A stretch of 64,000 bases of DNA, taken from the NCBI RefSeq assembly GCF_017591425.1, contig NW_024465885.1:43519001-43583000 (forward strand), given 5' to 3'. The translations under genes and the position numbers were made by a program. This document shows positions 1 to 10,682 of the stretch, piece after piece (the stretch's first letter is position 1; every line of letters starts with the position of its first letter). The notes under the pieces are model-generated. The model was not told the origin of the DNA. It saw nothing but the letters and a program-made list of their open reading frames with translations, and did no database searches. This DNA comes from Ochotona curzoniae (Eukaryota; Chordata; Mammalia; Lagomorpha; Ochotonidae).

Positions 1-447
1 ATCTTCCATCTGTTGATGACTGACTTAACAATGGCGTGATTTAACATTTTTTAAATTATACTTGGTTTAAAGGTACATCTACATAACCATTCTGCTCTTC
101 ATTTTCAGTAGTCAGTAAGTTATGTGAACATTTCAACACTTTATTAAAAAATTTACTTTATTTTAGGTAAACCCAACTGTATTTTACTCAACTGTAGCGT
201 AGAGTAGATATTCTGGGCTCATTTAAGGTAAACAAGGTTGACTGTGTTTGGGTTTGGTGGATTAAATGCATTTGTGATTTAGGCTAGTTCCAACTTATAA
301 TGGATTTATTACAATGTCTCACCATTCTAAATCAAAGAATAATTAATGTCTATATTCATTACAAAGTCCTTCAACACTTTTTCCAGCAAGCAATTGTAAG
401 ATGGCTGCAAATTATAAAGTTATGGAAAATATGATATTTTAAAATTT
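1..447. other. AT-rich intergenic sequence
   Basis: This stretch is AT-rich, has no convincing coding frame and shows no repeat that I recognise. It may be old, decayed transposon DNA. Confidence 0.4.
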
Positions 448-690
448 GTTATTTACTTGAAAAGAGGAGAGAGAGGAGTAAGAAATGTAGACAAGAGAGA
501 GATCCACACAGAAAGGTCTTCCAGTTTTTGCTTCACTCCCCAAAGGTTCACAACAGCTGAGGTTGGTCCAGGTCTAAATCAGGAACCAGGAACTCAACCC
601 ATGTCTCCCACAGGGATGATAGGGGCCTGCACACTTGAACCTTCACCTGCTGCCTTCCAGTGCGAATTTACAGGAAACTGGAATGGAACC
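448..690 (-). mobile_element. CSINE-type SINE, diverged
   Basis: The plus strand carries the reversed SINE landmarks in order: an A/G-rich 'gagagag' stretch, 'tcttccag...cttcactccccaaa', 'accaggaact', 'tgtctcccacagg' and 'cacctgctgccttccag'. The copy is clearly eroded, so the exact ends are uncertain. Confidence 0.65.
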
Positions 691-744
691 AGCCTATAGA
701 ATGGGAGAAAAGCTTTATAGCCAGTATACCTGATCAGGGGCTAA

Positions 745-1005
745 TTAGCAATCATAACATATAAGGAACTCAAGCAACTTAAGAACAAAAACACAAATGA
801 TCCACTTAAAATGGACCATAAATCACACACATCTGTCAAAGGCATAAAAACAAATGGCCAAGTAGGTGGGAAAATATTCAACATCACAACCGTCAGGGAA
901 ATACAAATCAAAACCACAGTGAGATGCCACCTGACTCAAGTTGGCTATTATGAAAATGACAAAAGACAATTGGCATTGGTGAGGCTGTGGAGAAAAGACT
1001 AGCTT
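745..1005 (+). mobile_element. LINE-1 ORF2 C-terminal fragment
   Basis: The sequence follows the well-known 3' part of mammalian L1 ORF2: 'aaggaactcaagcaactt', then 'caacatcacaaccgtcaggg', 'caaatcaaaaccacagtgag' and 'aggctgtggagaaaag'. The translation still shows the order of conserved words (HHxxxIKxNxxVGxxIFNIT...REIQIKTTVRCHLTQVGYYENDKRQ). The copy is 5'-truncated and broken. It ends where a minus-strand SINE fragment begins. Confidence 0.8.
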
Positions 1006-1011
1006 GGTGAC

Positions 1012-1142
1012 TGTTGATTGGCCATCTTTTACTGCCTTCCCAGGCCGTAAGCAGGAACAGCTGGGACCTGAACCATTGATCATAGAGGATGCTGGTGCCA
1101 CAAGCAGTGGACTAGCTTATCACACCATCACACTGGCCTGTG
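1012..1142 (-). mobile_element. CSINE-type SINE, 5' half only
   Basis: Reversed SINE landmarks are 'ccatcttttactgccttcccaggcc', 'gcaggaacagctgggacctgaacc' and a tail-end 'caccatcacactggcc' that corresponds to the SINE 5' head. The A-rich 3' part is missing, because it abuts the L1 fragment. Confidence 0.65.
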
Positions 1143-1304
1143 CACTATTATTTTAAAGGTAGAAGAAATCACTGTAAAGCAGTGACAAACATTGGAGGCT
1201 CCAGACATGTTTACCCTGATTTGAACACTACCCAATACATATGTGTTGTGGTACTCCATACACACACATACGTATCAGCTTAAAATAAAAAATTAAAGGA
1301 CTAT

Positions 1305-1685
1305 CTTTGACAGCAAGTGTCTGGGTAAGTGGATGTATTGGGATGGACTCTGTCAGCCAGTGAACCTTGGTGCAATGAAACCAATAGCATCTCAGAACTA
1401 CTGAAGTCACTTAAGCAACATCCTTGGAATATGCTCCACATCAGGAATCCTAGGATGAGATCAAGTGGTTGTCCCCATCCCCGGGTACTGATGTGGTTAG
1501 GCTGCAGGGAGCAGCCCTCTCCCCCTTTTGCCTCCCCTCCCCCAGATACAGGAAGAAAAAAATTGGGGAGTAATTGTCTCATCCGCTTTCCCTCACACCT
1601 TGACCCTCCCCACCCTAACCAGTGATCCACATGGGCATACATCCTTCTGAACTATGTAAACATCATCAAAAATAAAATAAGTTTC
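1305..1685 (+). repeat. Dispersed repeat, copy A of the family at 42232-42605
   Basis: This segment is homologous over its whole length to 42232-42605. Shared words include 'tttgacagcaagtgtctggg', 'atgctccacatc/atgctccacact', 'ggtactgat', 'agatacaggaag' and the ending 'tgtaaacatcatcaaaaat'. Both copies end in an A-rich, tail-like sequence, which suggests a retrotransposon 3' end on the plus strand. I do not recall the family name; a lagomorph L1 or ERV 3' region is possible. Confidence 0.75.
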
Positions 1686-2130
1686 TTAAACAAATTTATA
1701 CACAGAAGAGCTGTTGATTTAAAGCCCAGATATATTGAGCATCATATTTATTCCACTCCTCTCTCGCTCTTTCTTTTTGTCTTTTCTGCCTTCTGTAAGT
1801 ATCTATGAAACATGCACTAAAATCCAGCGATTACCTATTACATTAATAGCCATTAAATCCAGCTATAACATTAGCTATTGAAAATACAAAGATAAACAAT
1901 ATTCTGTCTTCAAGGCACTTCAACAATTTCTTCATCACCTGAAAATTATACCCTTGATCTTAGCCAAAAGGCCGAGAAACAACATCATCTGAAACTGTAA
2001 ATCCACTTGGAAGTCTGTATTTTGTACCCACACTTCCCACATTGGAACCATTTCTACCACAAAACCTTGGCAACCTATATATCAGCTCCTCCTGGGACTG
2101 AATTCATATGCTGTGTTTTACTTTGAATTT
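1686..2130. other. Intergenic sequence with a U2 snRNA fragment
   Basis: There is no coding content. The sequence is AT-rich with a short CT-rich patch near 1760-1795. The only recognisable element is the U2-like fragment listed separately. Confidence 0.5.
1953..1978 (-). pseudogene. U2 snRNA 5'-end fragment
   Basis: Read on the minus strand, these 26 bases match exactly the segment of U2 snRNA that starts at about nucleotide 6 and ends at about nucleotide 31. It holds the TTCTCGGCC and TTTTGGCTAAGATCAAG words. The match breaks off after 'AAG', before the branch-point-recognition region, so it cannot be a working snRNA. Near-identical 12-bp words lie on each side (about 1934-1945 and 1984-1995), as expected of a retroposed fragment. 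A chance 26-bp match is very unlikely. Confidence 0.8.
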
Positions 2131-2134
2131 CATT

Positions 2135-2345
2135 TACAGGATTTAGTTCAAAGGCAGGGAAGGAAACAGAGTGAGATCTCTTATCCACTAATTCACTTCC
2201 CAGATTCCCAGATTCCCAGATGGAAGCTGCTAACCAGGAGCCCAATCCTGGCTTCACACAGTGGTGACAGCGCCCATGTGCATGAGCTCTTACCTGATAT
2301 TTCTGGGAGGTGTATTAGCTGGACTTGAACCCGTGTACTCAAACA
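2135..2345 (-). mobile_element. Probable old SINE copy
   Basis: The weak match includes 'ttcaaaggcaggga', 'gagatctcttatccactaattcacttcccagat', 'aaccaggagccc' and 'gacttgaaccc'. These are in the order expected of a reversed CSINE. The copy is strongly diverged, with a small triplication of an 'attcccag' word near 2200-2220. Confidence 0.45.
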
Positions 2346-2569
2346 TGGGGTGAGAACATCCTAAGACAATCAAACACTGTCTTCTCCCAACTGTCTGCCC
2401 CATCCTTTCATATAAGTTATTCCATGTGCTTCTTCTGCAGCTCCATCAGAACTGGAGACCACTGAAACCTCAGCTGTCCACAGGCAATGTAAAGGATCAG
2501 AGAGAGAGGACAGCAAGCCTTTCTAAGCTTACTAAATCAACTGAAAAGGCAGGTGGGACAATATCAGGT

Positions 2570-3260
2570 GTGATGGATTTATTCACCTGAGCATCTTTCT
2601 TTTCTTTTTATTTTTTTATTATTATCATTTCATGATATAGTTCCATAGGCCCTGGGATTTCCTTTATCACCTCCGCAATTTCTTCCCCTCTCTCAGAGTT
2701 CCCCCATATCATTTACACAGCACAGCTCTTCATAAACAGTCATATATCCATCATTGCGGGCATGGACAATGGCAGAGTCCAGCATCCTATCTTCTAGACG
2801 TAGTAAACAGTTGCACTGAGAGTCCATCTTTGTCTGGAGATGCATACTGCACTGTATCCTCACCTCTGGACATGATAGTCTCCATTACACAGTTATTATA
2901 CATCCCCTTAAATGAAAAGCCACAATACAAAATCAACAACAGGAAGAAAAATGTAAATTTCCAAGCCATGAAGTTAAATAACGTGCTGCTAGATATGATA
3001 GTCTCCATCATACACTTAATGTACATCCGCCCAAACAAAAAGTCACAAAACAGGATCAACAACGGGAAGGAAAAAAAGAGAATTAACAACACCATGAAGT
3101 TAAAAAAAACATGCTACTGAATGACCAACGTTTCACCGAAGAAATGAAAAAGAAAATCCAGAACCTTCTTGAAGAAAATGATGCTACTGTATGATCTATG
3201 AGTCATTGAAGAATTTGAGCAGAAGAAAGGGTTTTGAAGAGATGAAACTAACAAAAAAAA
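2570..3260. repeat. L1-associated block with internal tandem duplications
   Basis: The block starts with a T-rich run (about 2603-2625) that could be the poly(A) of a minus-strand element. Further on, a unit starting at 2872 ('atgatagtctccat') is repeated at 2995 with a period of about 123 bp, both units running on to 'ccatgaagttaaa'. A second pair starts at 3111 and 3181 ('atgctactg', period 70 bp). The 'atgctactgaatgac' segment resembles mid-ORF2 L1 sequence on the plus strand, while the adjoining L1 is on the minus strand. The orientation and family of this block are therefore uncertain. Confidence 0.55.
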
Positions 3261-3261
3261 T

Positions 3262-5503
3262 CAAAATCCATGATATATAGTTTCCACTGATCTTTGTTGT
3301 GAAATGTGTCTCCTGCAGGCAACAAATAGACGGATTTTGTTTTTTAATCCAGTCTGCTAATCTATGACATTTGATTGACAAGTTTAAGCCATTTACATTC
3401 AGGGTTATTATGAATGGGTGGTAAGTTGGTTCTTTTCAGCAATGGGTTGTTCATTGACTTAGTTTGATGTTGTTATTTTACTGGGATGTTCTTTACATTT
3501 GGCTTTGGTTTTGGTGGGCGCTATTCATTTTATCTGTCAAGAGAACAACTTTAACATTTATAGGGCAGGTTTGGAAGAGGCATATTCTCTCAACTTTTCT
3601 TTACTGTGGAAGAGTTTAATTTCATTTTCAAAGACAAAGGAAGGTTATGCTGGGTATGTTATCCTGGGCTGACAATTTTTTGCTTTTAGAATCTGGAATA
3701 TGTCACTCCATTCTCTTCTGCTTTGTATAGTTTCCTGTGAGAGGTCTCCTGTGAGTTTAACTGGCATTCCTTTAGATGTCAGTTGATTTTTGTCCCGTGC
3801 ACATGTAAGAATCTTTTCCCTAAGTTGGATTGAAGAGAGCTTGATGATCATGTGTCATGGTGAAGATCACTTTTGTTCAATCCTGTCGGGAGTTCTGTGC
3901 CCCTCCTGAATGTTATTTCCCAATTCTTTCTCTAGATTAGGGAAATTTTCCCTTATTATTTCATTAAATACATTTTTAACCCCAATTTTTCTTTCTTCAC
4001 CTTCTGAGAGTCTCATTACTCTTATATTTGGCCTTTTAAGACTGTCTTTCAATTCTTGAATTTTTTTTTTTTTTTTTTTTGGTTTGACCCAGCTCTGCTT
4101 CCAGCTTTTTGCTTGTTTCCCCTTGGTGACAGAAAATATCTTCTAATTCTGAGATTCTTTCTTCTGCCTCCTTCATTCTATTTTGGAAACTCTCCACTGT
4201 ACTTGTAGTTGACTTCACTGTATTCTTCATTTCTGATAGATCAGCTTTCATTTGATTCATTTCCTGTGTGACATATTCCTTGAATTCCTTGAATGTCTGC
4301 TTTACGTGCCTCTTGTTGTTGAGAAGAAGTTTTAAAACAAGTGTTTTGCATTCTGCACCTCCCATTTTCTTGATGTCTTTCTCAGTGAACTCTGAGGTTG
4401 GCAGAGGGTTTTGCTCCTTTGCAGGGAAGTCTTCAGTAATATTCATTGTGCCTCTGTCTCTTCTTTTGCTCTTGGTCATTGTGCTTCTGGGTAGCAGATT
4501 CTTCTCCTTGGGGCAGGTTTCTAAGCTGTGTCACCCACAGGTCTGCAGTTTGATTTTACTTATTGTGGTTGGTGCATGGCTCTTTGTTTGCAGCCTCTAG
4601 TGCCAACTCTCCAGCAAGTTTCAGGTCTGGGTTCTTATGTTAGATTCCCACAAAGAACTCTGAGCCCCAGCTCCTGGCTCACCAGTCTCCACCTCCTGTG
4701 ATATCGTGCTGAGACTGCAGTATTGTCTGTGCAGCCTTTCTCCCACTTCCACTTGGAGCAGGTCCCAGGATTAGGGAGATACCACGTGTCCTATATAGCT
4801 AGGTTGTTGCTGGTGCTGATCTTGCTGGGACCTGTTGGCCGTTAGGTCTGCGGGTCACACCGATCTATTTTGACCCATACAATGCTATAGTCGGTATTAT
4901 TTTCCTGTGGGATCAGTGCAATGCACTGAGCTCAGTGAATTCTTGCTGAGCTCAACGCATATGCAGCTTACTGTTGTCCCTGCATTCTTAAAATATTTGC
5001 CACACCATACAAAATGGCATCTGATGTGCCACTTTAGAGTTCTTGATCTGCTTGCCATCAGGTCTGAGGGCTCCCCTTACCTGTCTTGGGTGGAACCTGT
5101 AGGATGCCACATTATTGCAATTCACTGAGCCAGAAATGAGTTCACTCTCAGCTCTGTGCACGTGCAGTCCTGCCCCATAGCTCTTCCCTCCTTAAACAAA
5201 ATGTGCTCGATAAGGCTCTAGGAGGGGGACAGGGCTGTGAAATCCACCCTGTTTCCGCACCACCCTTCTGGGACCTGCTGCTGTATCTCTGTACCTGGTC
5301 AAATGAAACAGACCAGCAGGATGGGCAGTTCTTTGTCTGGGTTCACTTATAGAGCTCCCGGTAAATGTACCTTCCCACTTAGTTGCTGGTGGAGTTCTGG
5401 CTGCCGGTGGAGTTCAGATTGCCGTTCACTGAATGTCGCTGGGGTATCAGTCACTGCAATAGCGTACCGTTGTGTCTGCCGCTTTCCTGTGTCTGCTATT
5501 ATG
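3262..5503 (-). mobile_element. LINE-1 with 5' UTR, ORF1 remnants and start of ORF2 (dead)
   Basis: Read on the minus strand, the element starts with a 5' UTR of about 1 kb (4480-5503). ORF1 remnants follow: a coiled-coil part (4036-4479) with words such as 'MKEAEERISELED', a piece of RRM-like domain (3867-4052, 'RPNIRVMRLSEGEERK...NVFNEIIRENFPNLEKE') and the C-terminal domain (3645-3851, 'LTGDLSQETIQSRREWSDIFQILKAK'). These lie in different frames, and one break falls at a long A-run (plus-strand T-run at 4063-4080). The first residues of the ORF2 endonuclease ('HRLADWIKKQNPSICCLQETHF') are readable until about 3290, and then homology stops. Most of ORF2, including reverse transcriptase, is missing, so the element cannot move on its own. 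Confidence 0.9.
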
Positions 5504-5592
5504 ACCATTGGATGGGAGATCTCTCTTTGCTTCTCCCTCACTCACTTTAGTTCTGCCTTTCCAATCAATGAATAAATATTTAAAATAAAAAA
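5504..5592 (+). mobile_element. CSINE 3' tail fragment
   Basis: The sequence runs from 'ccattggatgggagatctctc' through 'tctgcctttccaat' to an 'aataaatatttaaaataaaa' tail, which is the 3' end of a plus-strand SINE. It abuts the 5' end of the L1. Confidence 0.65.
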
Positions 5593-5684
5593 AAGAACTT
5601 TTAAAGTCATGGGAAAATAGATTTATGGAAAAAATTAATAGCAAGAATCAAAGAATGGCAAGGTCAACATCATGTAAAACCTCA

Positions 5685-5974
5685 CCTGCAAGACTAGCAT
5701 CCCACATGGATGCCGGTTTAGGTCCTGGCTGCTCCATTCTGATCCAGCTTCCTGATTCTTGGGAAAAGCAGTAGAAGATGACCCAAGTGCTTGGGTCCCT
5801 GTCACCCACTTGGGAGACCTGGAAGAAACTCCTGGCCTCAGCTTAACCCAATCCTTGCCATTGTGGCCATCTGGGGAGTGAAGCAGCGGCCAGCAGATGT
5901 CTCTCTTTTCTTTCCCTTTCTCTACGTAACTCCACCTTTCAATTAAATAAATGATTCTTTAAAAAAAAAAAAAC
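5685..5974 (+). mobile_element. CSINE-type SINE
   Basis: It holds the forward landmarks 'catcccacatggatgccggtt', 'tcctggctgctcca', 'gggaaaagcagtagaagatg', 'cttgggagacctgg', 'tctggggagtgaag' and an A-rich tail with AAATAAAT. The 5' head is incomplete. Confidence 0.85.
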
Positions 5975-5977
5975 AAT

Positions 5978-6312
5978 AAGCGCCCACTGCAGTAGCCCAG
6001 CATCTTAAATCCTCACTTTGCACATGCTGGGATCCCATATAGGTGTCAGTTCTAATCCCAGCCACCCCACTTCCCATCCAACTCCCTACTTGTGGTCTGG
6101 GAAATCTGTGGAGGACACCCCAAAGCCTTGGGACCCTGTACCCATGTGGGAGCCCTAGAAGAACCTCCTGGCTCCTGGCTTCAGATCGGCACAGCTCTGG
6201 CCATTGTGGTCACTTGGGGAGTAAACCTGTGGATGGAAAATCTTCCTTGTTGTCTCTCCTCCTCTATGTATATTGGACTTTCTAATAAAAATAAAAAATA
6301 AATCTTAACAAA
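5978..6312 (+). mobile_element. CSINE-type SINE, full length
   Basis: The tRNA-like head ('gcagtagcccagcatcttaaa'), 'gggatcccatataggtg', 'gtggtctgggaaatctgtgg', 'catgtgggagccc', 'cttggggagtaaacc' and an 'aataaaaataaaaaataaatc' tail are all present. It directly follows the tail of the previous SINE, so the two are in tandem. Confidence 0.9.
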
Positions 6313-7487
6313 AAATAAAAACTAAATGAATAAAATAATGGTCATTTTCCCTGAGCTTTTTGGAGATCCCTTAAGTGTTTGTGTGCACACACGAGTAAAT
6401 GCACAAGCTATAGAGAGAAGTTGTAAGTATGTTATGCAGTACAAAGGGTTGTCAAGTTCATGAAAAATATGTATGATAAAGAAAAAAAAAACTCACCAAG
6501 TAAAACCTGTTTTTGTACCCAAATCAGCACCTTTTAGCCCCATTTTTTGCATGATATTTTGGAGCCCCCTCTCTGGTCTGCATCCCTGTGTCCTCCGCAC
6601 AGCCTCTCTGTATGGACAGACACAGAGATGTCCCGAGGCATAGGCAGTCGGAGAGCATGACAGGTGCAGTCCTGGACTTGAGTTTGCGGCCACTAACAGG
6701 AGTAACTTTGTTGACACTACACTGTAGGGGAAGTGACACAGCTACTAAGAAGCCAAGGTACCCAGGGAAGTAAGCGCAACGCCCGGATGACCACCCAGTG
6801 ATTATCATTGCTCCACCTGCTGGCACTGAAGGCCTCAACTCCCCAAAGGGGAGGGCACTTGGCTGTCAGTGCTGACCCAGGAGTGGGGACAAGCAGCAGC
6901 CACGTCTCTGTGCCCTCCCCAGGGCAGGGGGTAGGGGATGCTTGGCTCAGTTTTGGTGACTTCCTGGAAATGGTGTGCCTGACCAACCAAACTCCCCCAG
7001 ACTACAGCTACTGGACATGGGCCCTTTGGCAAGGCTGCTCTCTAGAAGCTTCCACTTCTCTATTTCTCTGTATGATTTCAATTCTCAATTGGGCAAACCT
7101 GGTCAATTATTTGATCAACAAACCCACAAAAGGTGTTTTGTCTAGGTTGTGTAAAACTCTAGGTGCAACTGGCAACATCTTGACATGGTGTATATAGGCT
7201 AATTGCTTTGAGTGAGTTAGAAGTCTTGCCACACCATCTCTTCACCTACCAGTCTGAAACGCCCCCTTTCCCTGGATGTCCGTGTGTCTCACCCAGGGAC
7301 CAGGAAGGAGGACGTGCTGTGATGACCAAATGGAAATGAAAACCCCAGATGGCTTCACCAGTGCTGTGACTCCATTCAATTAAGACACATTCTTGACCTC
7401 ATAGAAGGGGCCGAGAAGATGGATGAAAAGCATCCTCCCAGTTTTCATCCTTGATAGCTGTTGGGGAGATTATTTAGGTTCTCTGTG

Positions 7488-7490
<3 letters not shown>
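6313..7490. other. Unique intergenic sequence
   Basis: No gene or repeat is recognised. An ORF at 6808-7197 has no family resemblance and low coding character. A short A-run at 6481-6490 is the only simple repeat. Confidence 0.5.

Positions 7491-7518
<28 letters not shown>
7491..7518. repeat. (CT)n microsatellite
   Basis: About fourteen uninterrupted CT dinucleotides lie at the 3' (tail) side of the adjoining minus-strand SINE. Confidence 0.95.
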
Positions 7519-7524
<6 letters not shown>

Positions 7525-7825
7525 ATTTTTATCTGAAAGGCAGAGTTACAGAAAGACAGATCTTCTATCAGCTGGTTCAGTCCTCAAATGGCCAAAAGGA
7601 GTGGAGGTCAAATGATCTGAAGCCAGGAGCCAGAATCTTCCTCTGGGTCTCCCACACACGTGCACGGTCCCAAGACTTTGGGTCATCTCCTCTTCTGCTT
7701 TCCCAGGCCCCAAGCAGAAAGTTGGAAAGGCAGTGGAACAGCTGGGATACAAACTGGTGCCCATATGTGATCCCAGTGCTTGCAAGCAGAGACCTCACCT
7801 ACCATGGTGCTAGTCCCTCGTTCTT
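7519..7825 (-). mobile_element. CSINE-type SINE
   Basis: Reversed landmarks are 'atttatttttatctgaaaggcagagttacag', 'gatcttctatcagctggttcag', 'gggtctcccacacacgtgca', 'tttcccaggccccaagcag' and 'cccatatgtgatccc'. The order and spacing fit a nearly full-length copy. Confidence 0.9.
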
Positions 7826-9221
7826 TCTTTAAACAAACCTCTGTCCCACTCACAATGGGTATTTCTCCATACAAGGTGGCACACACTCTTGCGTGAGTGG
7901 TACTCTATTTCCACTCATGCAGGGTACCTTGCCTCTGCTTACAGGTTTTATTTCTGTAAGGTGGGATGAGGGGCAAGTCCCCGCATTAAAAATAAACATC
8001 CATTTCTCTAGAGCAGGCATTTGCACAACTGTGGGCAGCTGCTACTTGGAGCTACTGAGCTATTTGGAGAAGCTCAAGAGAAAAGCAGGATGGGGAGAAG
8101 TCTTAACTCCTTGCTCCAAATGGTGCCTGTCTAGATGGACAGGAGCTTCTATTCAGTTTCTCTGATCAGTTTCAAAGACCTTGCCAAGCTCCCATCCCCG
8201 TAGTGCTTGCCTGGGAAGTCTGTGTCACAACTAATTACCCCTGAACAGTCACAGGGAGGGCGCAGCCTGCGGTCTGAAAGCAAAGGCCCTAGGGCAGGTG
8301 CTGGCTCAGGCTCCAGGAGGGATAGGGGAGCCCTGACCACCTGAGTCAGCTACTTAGGCTCCCAGCACCCAGCAGCGGGGAAGGCCACCCCTCCCACCTC
8401 CTATCCCTTTTCCCCCTCAGTGGAGGAAGATTACTTGTCATTAAAATGCTAAGGCTTGCTCACAGCTCTCTACATCCTGGGGATGTTGCCTACACTTTGA
8501 GAACGGTGTTTTTTTTTTTTTTTTTTTTGAAGACAGATTAGCAGGATTATGGAGGCTTCACATATGTTCAGCCTTACTCTTGGTATTCAAGACATCACAA
8601 GTCTGCACCACCCAGGAAGAGAAAGGGGGCAGGCGGAGGTGGGGGAAGGGCAAGGGGGAGGGGGCCTCCCCACCCTCCCTACTCCTTGCAGTTCAAAGCT
8701 GGGGTCAAGGGCATTCTGGGAATTTTTTGATACTGGGAAATTCCCAGGCAGCTCAAGAGAACTTGAGCTTTCAGCATTATTTTCCCTTCCCTGCTTTCCT
8801 CCATAACCTGGTCATTTGAGCAGAGAACAGGTGTCTGGGGCAGTACTCAGCAGATTGGCTTCAACGCAGGTACTAGGAGCTGTCCATCCCCCCTGCCCAA
8901 CTTGTCTTGTTTTTTTTTTCAGTCTGGTTGTCTGTTCAGACTGTTTGGAATGTATGGAGACTCAGGTGGAGGGGCACATCTTCCAGCCTCAGATTCCCTC
9001 CCCTAAATACCTTCAACATCCAGTCCACGCTGGGTGCTTGGGATGCAATCTGGGCCTCCCACCCGATTGGCAGGAAAGCAAATACTTGAGCAGTGACCTG
9101 CTGCCTTCTCCTTCCCCTGGGTCATGGCTCAGACAGTTGTGAGAAAATCTGTCCTCAAAGTGACATATATCTGGGAATTCTCTCCCTTGCACTGTCCCAC
9201 TGGATACCAAGAAGAAGAAAT
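7826..9221. other. Unique intergenic sequence
   Basis: No gene is recognised. A T-run of about 20 bases at 8510-8529 and a GA/GGG-rich purine patch at 8620-8665 stand out. Small ORFs here show no family resemblance. Confidence 0.5.
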
Positions 9222-9530
9222 GACGAACTGGGATTGGCGTCATGGCATCCTATATGGGTGCCCCTTTGTGTGCCAGCTGCTCCACTTTCAACCCAGCTCC
9301 CTGCTAACACACTTGGAAAAGCAGCACAAGATGGCCCAAGTGCTTGAGCCCCTGGCAGCCACTTGGGAGCTCTGGGAGGTGTTCCAGGTTCGTGCTTCAG
9401 TCTAACCCAGCCACAGCCCTTACAGCCATGTGGGTTCGTGAGTCATGGTTGGAAGATCTCTACGTATATGTGTGTGTGTGTCTTGCAGTCTGTTGCTTGG
9501 CCTTTCAAATAAATAAAGCTAAATTTAAAA
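9222..9530 (+). mobile_element. CSINE-type SINE
   Basis: Forward landmarks are 'ggcatcctatatgggtgcc', 'agctgctccactttcaacccagctccctgc', 'tggaaaagcagcacaagatggccc', 'cacttgggagctctgg' and a 'cctttcaaataaataaagc' tail. A short (GT)n lies before the tail. Confidence 0.85.
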
Positions 9531-9788
9531 AGAAGAAGAATCACCAAGACAGTGTTGGTATAACAACCAAAAACGAGGTAAGCCACAGGGTTATTTACAG
9601 AGTGGTGGGGTGTTGTGGTGTAGGCATGGCTTGGGCCTTTGCAAGCCCACAAAGTGGTCAGAGTCCCTTCTGACACAAAGCGCCTGGACACAGAAGCAAG
9701 AGAGAGGAGCCAGGTAAGTGTAGACTGTGTGAAGGCAGCAGGGAAGTAGTTCTCAAAACCTATTAAGAGTTTCCTTCTACTGCATTGA
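9531..9788. other. Short unique gap between SINEs
   Basis: No feature is seen. Confidence 0.5.
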
Positions 9789-10090
9789 CGATTGATTTAT
9801 TTTTATTGGAAAGGCATGTTTATAGAGAGAAGGAGAGACAGAAAGAAAGATCTTCCATCTGCTAGTTCACTCGTCAAATGGCTGCAGCAAATCCAAAGCC
9901 AGGAGCTTCTTCCAGGACTCCATGAGAGCGCAGGGTCCCAAGGTTTTGGAACATCTTCCACTACTTTCCCAGGCCCCAAGCAGAGAACTGGATGGGAAGT
10001 GGAACAGCTGAGACATGAACCAGCGCCCATATGGGATCCCAAAATGTGCAAGGAGAGGATTTAGCCACTGAGCCATTGCGCTGGGCCCCC
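9789..10090 (-). mobile_element. CSINE-type SINE, full length
   Basis: It runs from 'gatttatttttattggaaaggca' through 'gatcttccatctgctagttcactc', 'ttcccaggccccaagcagagaactggatggg' and 'cccatatgggatccc' to the reversed head 'agccactgagccattgcgctgggccc'. Confidence 0.95.
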
Positions 10091-10682
10091 ATCTACTGCT
10101 TTCAGGGGAAGGTGAGGCTAGACTTGAAACCAGCACACCCTTAACTACTGAAAATCTAGAAAGATTCATGTGTGGTGTGCACACAGGAATGGTTGTTTTC
10201 AGAGAAAAGAGAAGGGAGAGAATGAAATGCCTACAAACAATGCCAGCATGCCAGGGAAAATCACCCTAAGATGGCTCCATTATTCTCCAAATGAAAGTGA
10301 GAAAATGAGAAGAAGCCGGCAAAGAGCAGCGAGCAGCATACCCTGGGATTAGAGAGACTCAGAATGAAGGCCGTCACAGAAAAGGCAGCGTGAGAAGAGG
10401 TGAGAGAATCATGAAAATCACGGAGACAGAGGAGCAGGATGACTGGGAGACATAGATGTACAAACTGGGACAACTTAAGGGTCAGAGGAATGATAAACGA
10501 TACCCTAGATGCCATCCAAAGTAAAACCATGCGAAATTCTAAAAGTCAAAAGGTCCAGTTTTTCAACAATAACAAATATTTAGGGGAGCAAAAAAGAAAG
10601 AGGGGGAACTTTCCATTTCAGTCTTTACAGAGTACTGGTTGTATTTGGATTCTGATTCAAACAACTTATTAAAAAAAATCAC
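10091..10682. other. Unique A/G-rich intergenic sequence
   Basis: The plus strand is purine-rich. No gene or known repeat is recognised. Confidence 0.45.

Noticed and set aside
4036..4479. 147-codon ORF with a coiled coil as a possible host gene
   Set aside because: It is the L1 ORF1 N-terminal part with the L1 5' UTR upstream and ORF1/ORF2 remnants downstream.
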